Part shown: positions 5,566 to 6,419 of the stretch, in pieces
Layout of the letters: the number at the start of each line of letters is the position of its first letter
Numbering within the stretch: position 1 is the first letter of the stretch
NCBI GenBank assembly: GCA_028876585.1
Contig: JAGWRL010000198.1
Location: forward strand, 1-6,419
Length of the DNA: 6,419 bases
Direction of reading: 5' to 3'
DNA from: Pseudomonadota bacterium
GTDB lineage: Bacteria > Pseudomonadota > Alphaproteobacteria > Rhizobiales > Beijerinckiaceae
The notes under the pieces: generated by a model
What the model saw: the letters and a program-made list of their open reading frames with translations, nothing else
What the model was told of the DNA's origin: nothing
Databases searched by the model: none
Program-made: the position numbers and the translations under genes

Positions 5566-6419
5566 GCGCGCACCGGCGTGTAGCTTCGCATCTTGCCGGG
5601 GTTGAGCAGGCCGAGCGGATCAACTTCGGCCTTGAAGCCGATCTGATCGGCGTCGGCGCGCTTGTGCCGGCTGCCGTCCTCCAGCGTGAACACATGCGGA
5701 TTGGCGACCATGACGCCGTGCTTCTCATAGATCTCGACGATCTCGAACAGCCGTTCGCGCGTGGTGAAGCGCACCACGGGCAACGCGCTCGCCGTCACCC
5801 GGCCGCCGAAGCGGATGAACTCCAGATGATGCCACACCTCGTCGCCGAACAGCGCGACCATTTCGGCGACGCTCTCCAGCAGCCGCTCGGCCGGGAACAG
5901 ACATTGCTGATAGCTCACGCCACGGTCGCTCTTGAGCACCTGCAACGTCGTGTGGTTCCACGCATATTCGTAGATCGGCGTCTCCGCCGCGCTTTCGTCG
6001 CACGGCCGCTCGTGGGTGATATCGCCGCGCCGGCCCAGCATCGCCTTGAACGTCTCCAGCGAAGGCTTGGCGATCATCGCCAGCAACAGGCTCTTTCCTT
6101 CGGGACAGGCGCTCGCGAACGGGCCGAAATAGCGCGGGATCGGCCAGGAAATCGGCGTCAGCAGCTTCTTCACCACGCCATCGGCCAGCGCGACGGCGTA
6201 TCCGACCTCGCAGGCGGCGGCGAAATCGTCGAACGCGACCGCGACCTCGATCCATTCCCACAGCGGCGCGAGCGGCATTTCCAGCGCGGTGATGACGCCC
6301 GTCGTGCCATAGGCGCGGTTGATCTTCTGCGCCGCGTCGCCGCGCAATTCGATCACGCGCGGCGTCTCCTCCAGGGTCACGATGCGCGCGGCCTGGATGT
6401 TGCCGGGCTCGCGCAAACC
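5562..6419 (-). CDS. FAD-linked oxidase, VAO/PCMH type (N-terminus outside window)
   Basis: This is the C-terminal 285 residues of an FAD-dependent oxidase or dehydrogenase of the glycolate-oxidase-GlcD / D-lactate-dehydrogenase / alditol-oxidase superfamily, which oxidises alcohols or hydroxy acids. The frame is open to the right edge (first visible residues GLREPGNIQAARIVTLEE). The end of the FAD-binding PCMH domain is seen in AYGTTGVITALEMPLAP (36-52). The substrate domain follows, with EYAWNHTTLQVLK and HHLEFIRFGG, and the typical C-terminal FAD-contact motif DPLGLLNPGKM is at 267-277. Whole proteins usually have about 450-500 residues, so perhaps 180-200 are missing. The gene overlaps the flavoprotein gene by ATGA, forming a redox pair. 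Whether it uses oxygen, quinone or a protein acceptor cannot be decided, and the substrate is unknown. Confidence 0.9.
   Translation of the reverse strand, partial: GLREPGNIQAARIVTLEETPRVIELRGDAAQKINRAYGTTGVITALEMPLAPLWEWIEVAVAFDDFAAACEVGYAVALADGVVKKLLTPISWPIPRYFGPFASACPEGKSLLLAMIAKPSLETFKAMLGRRGDITHERPCDESAAETPIYEYAWNHTTLQVLKSDRGVSYQQCLFPAERLLESVAEMVALFGDEVWHHLEFIRFGGRVTASALPVVRFTTRERLFEIVEIYEKHGVMVANPHVFTLEDGSRHKRADADQIGFKAEVDPLGLLNPGKMRSYTPVRA

Noticed and set aside
3059..5728. 889-codon open frame on the minus strand across the ligase and flavoprotein genes
   Set aside because: Arginine- and alanine-rich shadow translation with no domain character; GC-rich coding DNA keeps the opposite frame free of stops. 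The ligase on the plus strand has full motifs.

Overview
The window looks like a stretch of chromosome from a GC-rich proteobacterium. An alphaproteobacterium (Hyphomicrobiales or Rhodospirillales type) is the best guess, from the strong G/C bias at third codon positions, the compact layout and the protein families. The assignment is by feel; there is no rRNA or marker gene to confirm it. Six protein genes fill almost all of the sequence, and two of them are cut by the window edges. I see no tRNA, rRNA, CRISPR array, insertion sequence or phage gene.

Left part (1-2984, minus strand): a ribose/sugar-type (CUT2-like) ABC importer operon, transcribed right to left. The order is RbsC-like permease A, periplasmic substrate-binding protein, then RbsC-like permease B, whose C-terminus is lost at the left edge. 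Permease A and the binding protein are 15 bases apart. A 70-base gap with a very strong GC hairpin separates the binding protein from permease B. The ATPase is not in view and may lie beyond the left edge. The substrate cannot be read from the sequence.

Middle (2985-3181): a 197-base divergent intergenic region that must drive both the transporter operon (leftward) and the ligase (rightward). It contains an 18-bp near-palindrome, another direct copy of its half-site and a 12-bp palindrome, all candidate control elements. The ligase (3182-4984, plus) is a 600-residue ANL-superfamily acyl-CoA synthetase-like enzyme with all core motifs and a C-terminal extension of about 70 residues.

Right part (4981-6419, minus): a two-gene redox unit. 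A VAO/PCMH-type FAD-linked oxidase (N-terminus outside the window) overlaps by ATGA a flavodoxin-fold NAD(P)H:quinone-oxidoreductase-like protein. The latter converges on the ligase, and the two genes share a single CTAG as stop codon on both strands.

A reasonable but unproven reading is a small catabolic locus: an importer brings in a sugar-like or hydroxy-acid-like compound, the FAD oxidase oxidises it, the flavoprotein handles electrons or a quinone-like intermediate, and the ligase activates a carboxylic acid as CoA thioester. The families are all well known. Nothing here is clearly a new kind of system; the points worth checking are the control elements, the gene order and the redox pairing.
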